This document shows, one piece after another, positions 24,743 to 32,360 of a stretch of DNA of 42,665 bases. The DNA lies in NCBI GenBank assembly GCA_964386975.1, contig CAYLUS010000017.1:1-42665 (forward strand), read 5' to 3'. The stretch comes from UBA6136 sp964386975. Its GTDB lineage: Bacteria; Pseudomonadota; Gammaproteobacteria; Methylococcales; Methylococcaceae. The notes below the pieces were generated by a model. It saw only the letters and a list, made by a program, of their open reading frames with translations. It did not search any database and was not told the origin of the DNA. How positions within the stretch are numbered: position 1 is the first letter of the stretch; each line of letters opens with the position of its first letter. A program made the translations under genes and the position numbers.

Positions 24743-25764
24743 AGGTCGGTATCGTCTGTCTGGATCCCAGGGCCCGTGAACGAGTGAGCCGTTTTCTCAA
24801 GACGCTGCCCGGTTGTGCGTTGGTGTTCTCGCTCTCGCCTGAGGAGGCGGTCATCCGAGCCTGTCAGGAACACCGCCCTCAGGTCGTACTGATGGGGCTG
24901 GAGGGCGGGGCGGCCTCGATGATCGCCCTGACCCGGGACCTGGTCGCCTGTGGGGGTGTCAGTATTCTGCTGCTGGATTCAGGAAAGTCGCCGAATGTGT
25001 CCCGGGTCTATGACATCCTCGGCGCCGGGGCCCAGGATGTGGCCCGGGTCCCGGGCCTCCAGGGGCCCTCGGCACCGGAGGCCTTTGAGGATCTTCGCAA
25101 TCGGCTGGAGACGCTGCGCGCCCTGATGGGTTCAAACCGTCGGGCGACCGTGGTCCCTGCACCCGATTACAGCCGCGTCCCCATTGTCGCCATCGGGGCA
25201 TCGACCGGCGGGCCTCAGGCCCTGAAAACCCTGCTCTCAGGCCTTCCAAAAGACTTTCCGTTTGCAGTGGTCGTGGTCCAGCATCTGGATCCGCACTTCT
25301 ACGACGGTCTTGCCTCATGGCTGGATCGGGCATCGCCGCTGACGGTTTTACCGCTCGTGGAGGAGGCCTGGCCGGCGCCTTCGGTCGTCAGGATTGCGGC
25401 GCGTGCCGATCATGTCGTTCTTGGGCGCGATGGTAAGCTGCGTTTCAGTAAAGGCCGTCAGGATCTCGTGAGCCGGCCGTCCGCCGATGTATTTTTTGAA
25501 ACCTTGGCCGAACACCCGGAAGCGGTGGCCTGTGGCATCCTCCTGACCGGTATGGGACGGGATGGGGCCCAGGGCCTGTTGCGCCTTCGCAAGGCCGGGG
25601 TCAGGACCTTTGCCCAGGATGAAGCCAGCTCGGTGATCTACGGCATGCCCCGAGTGGCCAAGGAGATCGGCGCTGCCGATCGGATTCTACCGCTGGATCA
25701 GATGGCACCCGCCCTGATCGCCCTTGCAAAAGCGCATCAAGGCGCTCCCGAAGTGATCGTATAA
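24739..25764 (+). CDS. cheB: CheB-type methylesterase with degenerate receiver (WspF-like)
   Basis: Receptor methylesterase/deamidase, 341 residues. The C-terminal effector domain is intact: the serine in AIGASTGGPQALKTLL, the histidine in VVVQHLDPHFYDG and the aspartate in LLTGMGRDGAQGL. The N-terminal receiver is not: in place of the usual D-x-x-x-P it has VVLMGLEGGAAS, with G53 where the phospho-acceptor aspartate belongs; the acidic pair of strand 1 is reduced to LDP and the conserved lysine is not seen. From memory WspF keeps this aspartate. The esterase may therefore be constitutive or controlled in another way. The GTG start overlaps the cheA stop; the ribosome binding site is GGAGG in CheA's end. 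Confidence 0.94.
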   Translation: MKVGIVCLDPRARERVSRFLKTLPGCALVFSLSPEEAVIRACQEHRPQVVLMGLEGGAASMIALTRDLVACGGVSILLLDSGKSPNVSRVYDILGAGAQDVARVPGLQGPSAPEAFEDLRNRLETLRALMGSNRRATVVPAPDYSRVPIVAIGASTGGPQALKTLLSGLPKDFPFAVVVVQHLDPHFYDGLASWLDRASPLTVLPLVEEAWPAPSVVRIAARADHVVLGRDGKLRFSKGRQDLVSRPSADVFFETLAEHPEAVACGILLTGMGRDGAQGLLRLRKAGVRTFAQDEASSVIYGMPRVAKEIGAADRILPLDQMAPALIALAKAHQGAPEVIV

Positions 25765-25779
25765 GCCACAGGAATTGTG

Positions 25780-26973
25780 ATGACAGACCCCGCTCAAACC
25801 GCCGCAATGACCTATGGACAGTCTCACCCGCTGGTGGTGCTTCTGGTCGATGACCAGCGCATCATCGCAGAGGCCGTCAGACGGATTTTGGCCAGTGAGC
25901 CGGATATCCAGTACCACGCCGTGACCAACCCGCTGGAGGCCCTCGAAACAGCCATTGAGCTGCGCCCCACCGTGATTCTGCAGGATCTGGTGATGCCGGA
26001 AATCGACGGTCTCCGCCTGGTCGAGCAATACCGTGCACAGCCTGAGATCCAGGACACGCCATTGATCGTCCTTTCCAGCAAGGAAGAGGCCGTTACCAAG
26101 GCCGACGCCTTTGCCCGGGGGGCGAATGACTACTTGGTAAAACTTCCCGATCCCGTTGAGTTGCTGGCCCGGATTCGCTATCACTCGCACGCCTATATTG
26201 CCCTGCTCGAGCGGAACGAGGCCTTCAAGGCCTTGCGTGAAAGCCAGAAAGCGCTGGCCCAGGAGCTCAATGAGGCCGCCGACTATGTGCGCTCGCTCCT
26301 CCCAAATCCGATCGCCGAGGGGCCCATCAGAACCTCCTGGGTGTTCAAGCCCTGTAGCTCGTTGGGTGGAGATTCCTTTGGCTACTTCGACATCGATGAG
26401 GCCCACTTTGCGATTTTCCTCTTGGATGTCTGTAACCACGGCATCGGCTCTGCATTGCTCTCGGTCACCGCCATGAATGCCATTCTCGGGCAGACCCTGG
26501 TCGATGTGGATTTCAAGGAGCCCCGCGCCGTCATGGCCGGTCTCAACGACGTGTTCCAGATGGAGAAGCATCACAACCTTTACTTCACCCTCTGGTACGG
26601 GGTCTTCAACCGCAATACACGGGAACTCAAATATGCCAGCGGTGGGCATCCGCCCTCCATCCTCATGGCGCCGGGGGATATCCAGCAACTGAGAACCAAA
26701 GCGGCACCGATCGGAACCTTTGCTACGGCCCGCTATGAGGAAGCCAGTACGCAGGTTCCGGAGGGCGCTCTGCTCTATGTGTTCAGCGATGGCATCTACG
26801 AGGTGACACGCACCGATGGCCGGGAAATGGAGCTTTCGGACTTCATCGAGATTCTTAAGGAACCTGAAACCACCCCCGGCGCCAAGGTGCAGGAGGTCTT
26901 CAAGACCATGGCGGCGGTTCAGGGTCGGGAGGACTTTGAAGATGATGTCTCTTTGGTGGAGTTCCGGTTTTGA
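25780..26973 (+). CDS. Response regulator with WspR-like receiver and SpoIIE/PP2C phosphatase output
   Basis: Output regulator of the array, 397 residues from the ATG at 25780 (AGGA six bases upstream; a GTG lies directly before). Receiver, about 15-140: VVLLVDDQRIIAEAVRR, phospho-acceptor D69 in VILQDLVMPEIDGL, TKADAFARGANDYLVKLPD, then a helix ARIRYHSHAYIALLERNEAF. These segments match WspR as I remember it. Where WspR continues into its GGDEF domain this protein has a PP2C-type phosphatase (about 175-395) with metal aspartates in LGGDSFGYFD, LLDVCNHGIGSALL, SGGHPPS, VFSDGIYEV and EDDVSLV. It should dephosphorylate the STAS protein. It follows cheB by 15 bases and overlaps the next gene as TTGA. 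Confidence 0.95.
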   Translation: MTDPAQTAAMTYGQSHPLVVLLVDDQRIIAEAVRRILASEPDIQYHAVTNPLEALETAIELRPTVILQDLVMPEIDGLRLVEQYRAQPEIQDTPLIVLSSKEEAVTKADAFARGANDYLVKLPDPVELLARIRYHSHAYIALLERNEAFKALRESQKALAQELNEAADYVRSLLPNPIAEGPIRTSWVFKPCSSLGGDSFGYFDIDEAHFAIFLLDVCNHGIGSALLSVTAMNAILGQTLVDVDFKEPRAVMAGLNDVFQMEKHHNLYFTLWYGVFNRNTRELKYASGGHPPSILMAPGDIQQLRTKAAPIGTFATARYEEASTQVPEGALLYVFSDGIYEVTRTDGREMELSDFIEILKEPETTPGAKVQEVFKTMAAVQGREDFEDDVSLVEFRF

Positions 26974-28076
26974 AGCGGGCTCAGGGATTCCAATTCCTCA
27001 AGTGGAGGAGCGCCCTTGGGAGGCGCCATTTCGGCAAGACGGGGCCCTTGCTGATCCTCATTCCTCTGGCCATTGGCCTCGATATCCTGAGTGCCGATCC
27101 CTTCGCTGTGTTCCTGATGTCCAGCTTCGCTGTGATTCCCTTGGCGCGGCTCCTCGGGGATGCCACGGAGACCATCGCGCATCGCTTGGGCCCCGGCGCC
27201 GGGGGCCTGCTCAACGCGACCATGGGAACGGTTCCGGACATCATCATCGGTATTTTCGCCTTGCGCCAGGGATTGATTGAGGTGGTCAAGGCCTCGATCA
27301 CCGGCGCCATCGTCGGCAACCTCCTTCTGGGGCTCGGCGCTGCCGTGATTCTGGGTGGTCGAAAGCGTCCGGCGGGTCTTGATTTTGATCAAAGGGCCAA
27401 CCACCTGCATGGCGGATTGCTGCTCCTGGCGGTAATAGGCCTCGTGATTCCGGCGATTTTCGATTTCAGCACCGTGACGGAAAAGGAAATCAGTTTCAAG
27501 GTGTCGCTGATCCTGTTTGTCACCTACATCATCTGTGCCTTCTTTACCCTGCGCCACCCTGAGCATGAATCCGTCGGGGTCCCGGTTCCCGAAGCATCCA
27601 TGCACCCCTCCAGTGGTACTGGCATGCGGTCTGCCACCCTTCAGTTGATTCTGGTGACGGGGCTTTTGGCCATCATGAGTGAGATCCTGACGCGCTCGGT
27701 CGAACCGACCGCGCATTTGTTGGGCTTTACGCCGATTTTTACCGGTATTTTCCTGCTCGCGCCCTTGGGTGGAGCCGTTGAAATCATGAATGCCGTGCGT
27801 TTTGCGCGAAGCAACAACATGGATCTAGCGCTGGCCTCGACCATGGGGTCGGCCATCCAGATGGCGCTGGTCGCAGCGCCGGTTCTGGTGCTGATGGGCG
27901 CGGTTCTGGACCAGCCGATGAACCTTCTGTTCAGTCAGTTCCAGGTCGTCGCCATCATTGTGGCGGTGGGCGCCGTCAACAAGATTCTCGACATCGGATC
28001 GGTGCGCTGGATCTCCGGCGTGAAGCTGATCGCAATCTACGTCATGCTGGGCATCGGGTTTTACTATCAGCCCTGA
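26970..28076 (+). CDS. Ca2+/H+ antiporter (CaxA-type cation exchanger) with altered acidic motifs
   Basis: Integral membrane protein of 368 residues, about ten helices in two repeats, as in the Ca2+:H+ exchanger (CAX) family. The family's first repeat is seen as LLNATMGTVPDIIIG and then LIEVVKASITGAIVGNLLLG; the second as PLGGAVEIMNAV and MDLALASTMGSAIQMALV. In CAX proteins I expect GNATE and GNAAE at the acidic positions, here GTVPD (D90) and GGAVE (E271), so ion specificity may differ. The start is a TTG overlapping the phosphatase-regulator stop (TTGA), with ribosome binding site GGTGGAG eight bases upstream. It is thus coupled to the che operon. A role in Ca2+ efflux or uptake in the response is inference. 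Confidence 0.86.
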   Translation: MKRAQGFQFLKWRSALGRRHFGKTGPLLILIPLAIGLDILSADPFAVFLMSSFAVIPLARLLGDATETIAHRLGPGAGGLLNATMGTVPDIIIGIFALRQGLIEVVKASITGAIVGNLLLGLGAAVILGGRKRPAGLDFDQRANHLHGGLLLLAVIGLVIPAIFDFSTVTEKEISFKVSLILFVTYIICAFFTLRHPEHESVGVPVPEASMHPSSGTGMRSATLQLILVTGLLAIMSEILTRSVEPTAHLLGFTPIFTGIFLLAPLGGAVEIMNAVRFARSNNMDLALASTMGSAIQMALVAAPVLVLMGAVLDQPMNLLFSQFQVVAIIVAVGAVNKILDIGSVRWISGVKLIAIYVMLGIGFYYQP

Positions 28077-28163
28077 TGGTTTGGGGTGGGCAGCGCGCTG
28101 TTAATGGCTTTGTCACGGACGCGACCTGAATCTGCCGTTTATCAGGAGAAAGGAGAAATAAAG

Positions 28164-28703
28164 ATGCGCGATAGAGGCAGGTTTGGCTTCAGAAGATTCA
28201 GGGTGCTTGCGGTCGCCCTTTTGATCGGGTGCGGGCTCATGGGCTTTGGGGTGGTCTGCGGCGCTGCCCCGGCCCCATCGCCCCTTATCCATGCACCTGA
28301 TCTGGAGCGTCTGATGGCCCGGCAACGCATGGACAAGCGCCAGCTCCTCAAAGAGTCGCTTGCTCTGACGGAGTCGAGGGATGCTGCATTCTGGCCCCTG
28401 TACTACCGATACCAGGGGGCTTTGATCGGGCTTTATGATGAAAAGCTATCCCTGATCGCCCGCTTTGATGCGGAATATCCGGCCATTCCTGCCCGAGAGC
28501 TGGAGGCGATGATCGGCCGCTACCTTCAGCTCAAGGCCCAGCAGATCCGACTGCTGGATGACTATTTTCATCGGATCTCACGGCAGTTTGACCCGGTGGT
28601 GGCCGCCCGTTTTGTGCAGATTGAAACCGCCTGGAACGGGTCGTTTGACCTCAAGCTGATCGAGCGCCTACCCTTGGCTCAGGGAGGGACGCCGGCGCCT
28701 TGA
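28164..28703 (+). CDS. Periplasmic hypothetical protein, 179 residues
   Basis: The ATG at 28164 has a strong AAGGAGA ribosome binding site and starts a cleavable signal peptide (basic residues, hydrophobic core VLAVALLIGCGLMGFGVV, small residues near 35-40). A signal peptidase II site is not clear. The mature part is helical and charged; it ends with RFVQIETAWNGSFDLKLIERLPLA, a pattern (Q-I-E ... I-P-L) that I remember from unannotated periplasmic proteins related loosely to Spy/CpxP. I do not know its function. It lies 87 bases after the exchanger gene, and its last 36 bases overlap rluE on the opposite strand. Confidence 0.7.
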   Translation: MRDRGRFGFRRFRVLAVALLIGCGLMGFGVVCGAAPAPSPLIHAPDLERLMARQRMDKRQLLKESLALTESRDAAFWPLYYRYQGALIGLYDEKLSLIARFDAEYPAIPARELEAMIGRYLQLKAQQIRLLDDYFHRISRQFDPVVAARFVQIETAWNGSFDLKLIERLPLAQGGTPAP

Positions 28704-29321
28704 GGGTGCTGAGGGTCGCTTGTGATCGGTCATGGCTCGATTTCCCGGCCCCCGATTTCGGGTTGAGGCCGCCGGCGGACAGGGGGCTTCCCGAAATTCG
28801 CCCGGTTGCAGTCCCTCCAGTGACCAGGGTCCGATCGCGGCCCGGATCAGGCGAAGGGTGGGAAAGCCGACCGCCGCGGTCATGCGACGGACTTGGCGAT
28901 TGCGGCCCTCTGTAATGCGAATCTCCAGCCAGGTGGTGGGGATCTTGGCCCTGAACCGGATCGGTGGTGTTCTTGGCCAGAGGGCCTGAGGCGCATCCAT
29001 CATCCGGACATGGGCGGGGCGGGTCGGTCCGTCATTGAGCTCAATACCCCGCCTGAGGCGGTCGAGATCAGCTTCCTGAGGCAGTCCCTCGACCTGTACC
29101 CAATAGCACTTGGCCATCTTGTGGCGGGGATCTGCGATTTGCGCCTGAAGACCGCCATCATCGGTAAGAAGCAACAGGCCCTCGCTGTCATAATCAAGGC
29201 GGCCTGCGGCGCGGATCTGCGCAATGGACAGGTAGTCCTTCAAGGTGGCGCGGCCGGCCTCGCGATCAGTAAATTGGGAAAGGACCCCGAAGGGCTTATT
29301 GAACAGAATCAGTCGGGCCAC
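28668..29321 (-). CDS. rluE: 23S rRNA pseudouridine synthase RluE-type
   Basis: Pseudouridine synthase of the RsuA/RluB/E group. The start is LILFNKPFGVLSQFTD; the catalytic aspartate is in AGRLDYDSEGLLLLTDDG, and the later family motifs are KCYWVQVEG and ITEGRNRQVRRMTAAVGFPTLRLIR. RluE of E. coli modifies U2457 of 23S rRNA; the lack of an S4 domain and the short length support this subfamily. The start is a GTG at 29321; its ribosome binding site is weak. A C-terminal tail of about 35 residues is basic and Ser/Pro-rich (DHKRPSAPSRRRRPSLSQ) and overlaps the upstream convergent gene. Confidence 0.93.
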   Translation of the reverse strand: MARLILFNKPFGVLSQFTDREAGRATLKDYLSIAQIRAAGRLDYDSEGLLLLTDDGGLQAQIADPRHKMAKCYWVQVEGLPQEADLDRLRRGIELNDGPTRPAHVRMMDAPQALWPRTPPIRFRAKIPTTWLEIRITEGRNRQVRRMTAAVGFPTLRLIRAAIGPWSLEGLQPGEFREAPCPPAASTRNRGPGNRAMTDHKRPSAPSRRRRPSLSQG

Positions 29322-29375
29322 GGGATCTTGGATCTTAAAAAAACAATCATCAGTTTATCGGGAGTTGAAGACACG

Positions 29376-29708
29376 ATGATCCCTCTTAAAAGCGTCGTCC
29401 CACAATTTCTCGCTCGGGTGCTCCTCGCGCTCCTGGTCATCGGTCTTGTGGCTTGTGCTGAAAACGCACGTTATGGGGATTCCCCGGATCGCAGGGAAGA
29501 TGCCGTCAGGGCCGCCCTGGAAGAGGCAGCGGAGGACTTCAATTGCCCGGGCGTCAAGGCCGTTGGCTCTCCAACGGATGTTCGCGAGGGGAATTGGCAG
29601 TCCGGTCTCTTTTCCGAATATCTGATCCGGATCAAAGGCTGTCAGCACGCGGGCGAGTTCAGGGTGAATTGCCGAGGGGGCCATCCCTGTGTGGTGGCCG
29701 ACCAGTAG
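29376..29708 (+). CDS. Small lipoprotein, function unknown
   Basis: A 110-residue protein with a lipoprotein signal: basic start, hydrophobic core FLARVLLALLVIGLVAC and cleavage before C27. The mature part has three further cysteines (in FNCPGVK, IKGCQHAG and VNCRGGHPC) plus a fourth near the end, which could form disulfides. It is in reading order with no clear partner; the rluE gene lies divergent, about 54 bases away. An AT-rich run with GGAG at 29361-29364 precedes the ATG. The frame continues far upstream (to 28893), but that part is a shadow of rluE. Confidence 0.68.
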   Translation: MIPLKSVVPQFLARVLLALLVIGLVACAENARYGDSPDRREDAVRAALEEAAEDFNCPGVKAVGSPTDVREGNWQSGLFSEYLIRIKGCQHAGEFRVNCRGGHPCVVADQ

Positions 29709-29725
29709 CCGGAAACTGCCTGGGA

Positions 29726-30403
29726 TCAGCGGGGGGCAGGGTGGCTCTGGCTGGCCTGAGTGTCGGCCTCAAACTGAAGAATAGCCGCATCGGTCAGCGG
29801 GTCTCTTGCAAGGCCTGCCACAAAGTCCGGGTTGAGGGTGACCGCGTAGGCGCCCATGGCCAGCAGTTCGGTCAGGAGTTCCTGAGTTTTGATGCTGGCG
29901 GCGACCAGTTGGGTGCCATCGCGCTGCAAGGCGACACAGGCCCGGGCCAATGCCAGGGCATCCCGGCCGCTGTTTTCGATGCGGCCAAGATACGGCGCCA
30001 CGTACTGGGCGCCCTGAGCGCGTGCCCAAAGAAGTTGTAAGGGATTCGAAGGCCCTGTAAGAAGAAGGGGCACACCGTAGCGTTGCACGGCCTCCAGGGT
30101 CTCGCTCCAGTCATCCCGGCAGGGTAGTTTCACGATGAGCCGGGTTTTGGCCTCCGCGGCGGCAGGCAAGAGCGCATTCAGCCAGTCTTTGGCTTCCTCG
30201 GGGTCGGGCCTTGGCAACTGCAGCATGATTTCCGGCAGCCGCTTACGGCCAGCCTCCTGAATCAGATGAAGGTAGGTTGCAAGGTTAACGGGAAAACCGG
30301 CCTTTAGGATCAGGCTGGGATTGGTCGTCACGCCCTGAAGGGTCGGGAGCCCGGGGGATGCCTGCCATTCGGCCGGATTGGCGGTATCAAGGTAGAGTTT
30401 CAA
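29726..30403 (-). CDS. Transaldolase / fructose-6-phosphate aldolase (FSA)-type protein
   Basis: Small class I aldolase of the transaldolase family, 225 residues, the size of E. coli FSA. MKLYLDTANPAEW and GVTTNPSLILKAG are typical of the N-terminus, the Schiff-base lysine is K92 in LIVKLPC, and AQYVAPYLGRIENSG and ASIKTQE are found later. It could carry out either dihydroxyacetone transfer or fructose-6-phosphate cleavage; the sequence does not settle which. I chose the TTG at 30403 rather than the ATG at 30430 because a GGGAGG ribosome binding site lies 8 bases before the TTG and inside the longer version. It is preceded by a strong inverted repeat. Confidence 0.9.
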   Translation of the reverse strand: MKLYLDTANPAEWQASPGLPTLQGVTTNPSLILKAGFPVNLATYLHLIQEAGRKRLPEIMLQLPRPDPEEAKDWLNALLPAAAEAKTRLIVKLPCRDDWSETLEAVQRYGVPLLLTGPSNPLQLLWARAQGAQYVAPYLGRIENSGRDALALARACVALQRDGTQLVAASIKTQELLTELLAMGAYAVTLNPDFVAGLARDPLTDAAILQFEADTQASQSHPAPR

Positions 30404-30430
30404 AGAAAGGGACCTCCCGGTCAAAAGCAT

Positions 30431-30468
30431 CGGGCGAATCTCAGAGGCATTACTGAGTCATTCGCCCG
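30431..30468 (-). terminator. Strong interrupted hairpin between phosphoesterase and transaldolase genes
   Basis: CGGGCGAAT (30431-30439) pairs with ATTCGCCCG (30460-30468), and inside it CTCAG (30440-30444) pairs with CTGAG (30453-30457), with a two-base bulge and an eight-base loop. On the minus strand it is followed by GATGCTTTTGA, only a short T-run. It could end the phosphoesterase transcript, or work as an attenuator ahead of the transaldolase gene, whose TTG start lies 28 bases further on. A second small hairpin (CAGG...CCTG) lies just beside it at about 30470-30483. Confidence 0.5.
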
Positions 30469-30516
30469 GCAGGTATTTGCCTGTGTTGGCTTTTAGCGTG
30501 TTCGTCGGTTTTAGCT

Positions 30517-31590
30517 CTAAGGCGTTTGTTTGAAGATGGCGGTAATCGGGCCGTCGCTGAGTCCCGCCTCAAGGCACAGGGTCGATTGTGCGCCACTGGC
30601 ACTGAGCTCGTAGAACGATTCAAGGGTTCGCAGCAGATTGATGTTGTTGGCGCCCTTGCCGGGTAAGCGGTAGTGACCCTTGCGCGTCAGCTTGGCGCCG
30701 TAAAAGATCATCGGGATCTGGTTGGGACCGCTGGTGCTGGCCGTTTCCTGAAAACGCAGATTGGGTGCGGTAAGACCCTCTGGATTCAGGGGGCCTCGGA
30801 GTCCCCCGCCCGTCTGCGATCGGGGGGTCGGCCAGTCCGGGGTTGAATCCTCGTCCATGGTCACGATCAGAAGGCTGTCATGCTTGATGGCCCACTGGGC
30901 ATAGGGCCAGATGTTCTCTTCAAGCCAGCGATCACCGGCTCTTACTGCCACGACGCTTTGACGGTAGTTGGTCACCGAGTCTCCGGCATCGTTGTAGCTG
31001 TGCATGTCATGATTTTGTGCGGGGATGACGAAGGCGATGGTCGGCAGGGATTCAAAGCCCTTGGCATCCTTGGGAAACTGGCTCCCAAAGTCACGGGTAA
31101 CCCCCTGTGGATTGCCATTGTTGATGTTCGTAAATCCAAGCCAGGGCACATGTTTGGTGGCGTAGGTGCCCGTGCTCTCATAAAAATTCGTGACCGGCTG
31201 GCTGGTACCTGAATCGACATAACCCAGGAAAAAGTTGGCGCTGGGCGGTTTTTGGGAGAGGGAGAGCCAGAGGTTGCTGGCCGAGAAGACGGGGCCTGGA
31301 TCGGTGCTTGGCCAGGGTGGATCATCGCTGGTGATGCCCTGGTTGCTGCCGGAAAAGAGCCAATAGTAATTCGGTTGGCTGGGATGCTGTTCGCCGAAGG
31401 CATTGCTGATTGAGACCCCGCCCTTGACCAAGCGGTTGTTGATGAAGGGGGCGTTTCTCGACCCGATGATCTGCTTGTACTGGCTGTTTTCGAGAACCAC
31501 CACCACGACGTGGCGGTAGGCCGGATTAGCAGTGGCCAGCGGAGCGAGCAGCGAGAGACTCAGTCCAACACAAAGCGCTTTCAGGCTCAT
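30517..31590 (-). CDS. Secreted phosphoesterase (acid phosphatase/phospholipase C family)
   Basis: Exported protein of the phosphoesterase family that includes acid phosphatase AcpA and bacterial phospholipase C. The signal peptide has a core LCVGLSLSLLAPLA and is likely cut after ATA (about 22). The family's metal/active-site stretches are YRHVVVVVLENSQYKQI, HPSQPNYYWLFSGS, FVIPAQNHDMHSY and LLIVTMDEDST. It is 357 residues long. The ATG has AAGGAG nine bases upstream. Substrate is unknown; an acid phosphatase is more likely than a phospholipase given its short length. It lies 17 bases after the end of the unknown gene at 31608-32318, with which it may be co-transcribed. Confidence 0.88.
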   Translation of the reverse strand: MSLKALCVGLSLSLLAPLATANPAYRHVVVVVLENSQYKQIIGSRNAPFINNRLVKGGVSISNAFGEQHPSQPNYYWLFSGSNQGITSDDPPWPSTDPGPVFSASNLWLSLSQKPPSANFFLGYVDSGTSQPVTNFYESTGTYATKHVPWLGFTNINNGNPQGVTRDFGSQFPKDAKGFESLPTIAFVIPAQNHDMHSYNDAGDSVTNYRQSVVAVRAGDRWLEENIWPYAQWAIKHDSLLIVTMDEDSTPDWPTPRSQTGGGLRGPLNPEGLTAPNLRFQETASTSGPNQIPMIFYGAKLTRKGHYRLPGKGANNINLLRTLESFYELSASGAQSTLCLEAGLSDGPITAIFKQTP

Positions 31591-31607
31591 GGGGGTTCTC
31601 CTTCCGT

Positions 31608-32318
31608 TCAGGCGTCGATATCGGTATAGAAGCTATTATCCTCGCCACCCTCGCTCAAGGCGATTCGCAGCACCTGGGCTTCGAAAGCCGCGCTCTGCGC
31701 CTGGGACAGGCGGGTGCCTTGCTGGACTTCACCAAAGAACTTCTCCACCACCTGACGGATGCGGCCTTCGTAGATCTCCTCGGGGACCGGAATGAGGGTC
31801 CCTGCCGACATCCGGAATTCGCCGAAATCAAGGATGCGCCCGGCCACAATGACTCCCGGAAGGCCAGCTGAGGAGAGGCCGAGGTCCATGAGGTTCAGTG
31901 ACTGGTGGATGATCAGATCCTCAAGGGTAGCCCCCTGATGCGGGCGAATGGCGCTGATCCGAAACAGCGAAAACTGGGCGGTCTGCATGGCGCTGAGGAT
32001 CGATGCCTCCAAGGCTGATGGGGCCTCTGGGGGTGCGTCAAGGGCCCGATCCAGCGCATTTTTGCCGGCCCGCCGATAGTGGTGCAGGCAGTAATCGTAG
32101 GCGATGGCGATTTCATCATCCTGGTTGATGATCAAGGTGCCGGCCTTGGACAGGCCCAGCTTTTTGGCACATTCAGGCAGGGCCACGCTGGGCAACGCCT
32201 TGATCAGCCGAAGATTAAGGTGCCGGCTGGCCGCGCGGGTTTCCAGGTAGCGCTCCTTGATCGCGGTCTCCTCAGGGCTGAGGCCGGAGCCAAGAAGGGA
32301 TTTGAGCCAACCGATCAT
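31608..32318 (-). CDS. Hypothetical protein, 236 residues
   Basis: I do not recognise this protein. The ATG at 32318 with AGGAA six bases upstream is a better start than the ATG at 32360. It starts with a short amphipathic/hydrophobic stretch (MIGWLKSLLGSGLSPEE), not a true signal peptide, then predicted helices with charged residues, the segment KAGTLIINQDDEIAIAYDYC, and a beta-rich middle with AGLPGVIVAGRILDFGEF. Its promoter region is shared divergently with glcE (80 bases between the starts). No catalytic motif is evident. Confidence 0.65.
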   Translation of the reverse strand: MIGWLKSLLGSGLSPEETAIKERYLETRAASRHLNLRLIKALPSVALPECAKKLGLSKAGTLIINQDDEIAIAYDYCLHHYRRAGKNALDRALDAPPEAPSALEASILSAMQTAQFSLFRISAIRPHQGATLEDLIIHQSLNLMDLGLSSAGLPGVIVAGRILDFGEFRMSAGTLIPVPEEIYEGRIRQVVEKFFGEVQQGTRLSQAQSAAFEAQVLRIALSEGGEDNSFYTDIDA

Positions 32319-32360
32319 GAGCGTTCCTGGTCTGGGTGTGCGTGGGGCCTTGAAGGCCAT

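Noticed and set aside
25687..26688. Open 333-codon minus-strand frame opposite the phosphatase regulator
   Set aside because: The plus-strand gene carries receiver and PP2C motifs; the antisense has none.
15038..28076. Ordinary flagellar chemotaxis locus
   Set aside because: There is no cheY, cheZ, cheD, flagellar or motor gene; the CheR-TPR, CheA-REC and two CheW genes follow the Wsp order instead.
28893..29375. Upstream part of the frame that contains the small lipoprotein
   Set aside because: This part is opposite rluE and lacks a signal; the lipoprotein signal begins at the ATG at 29376.
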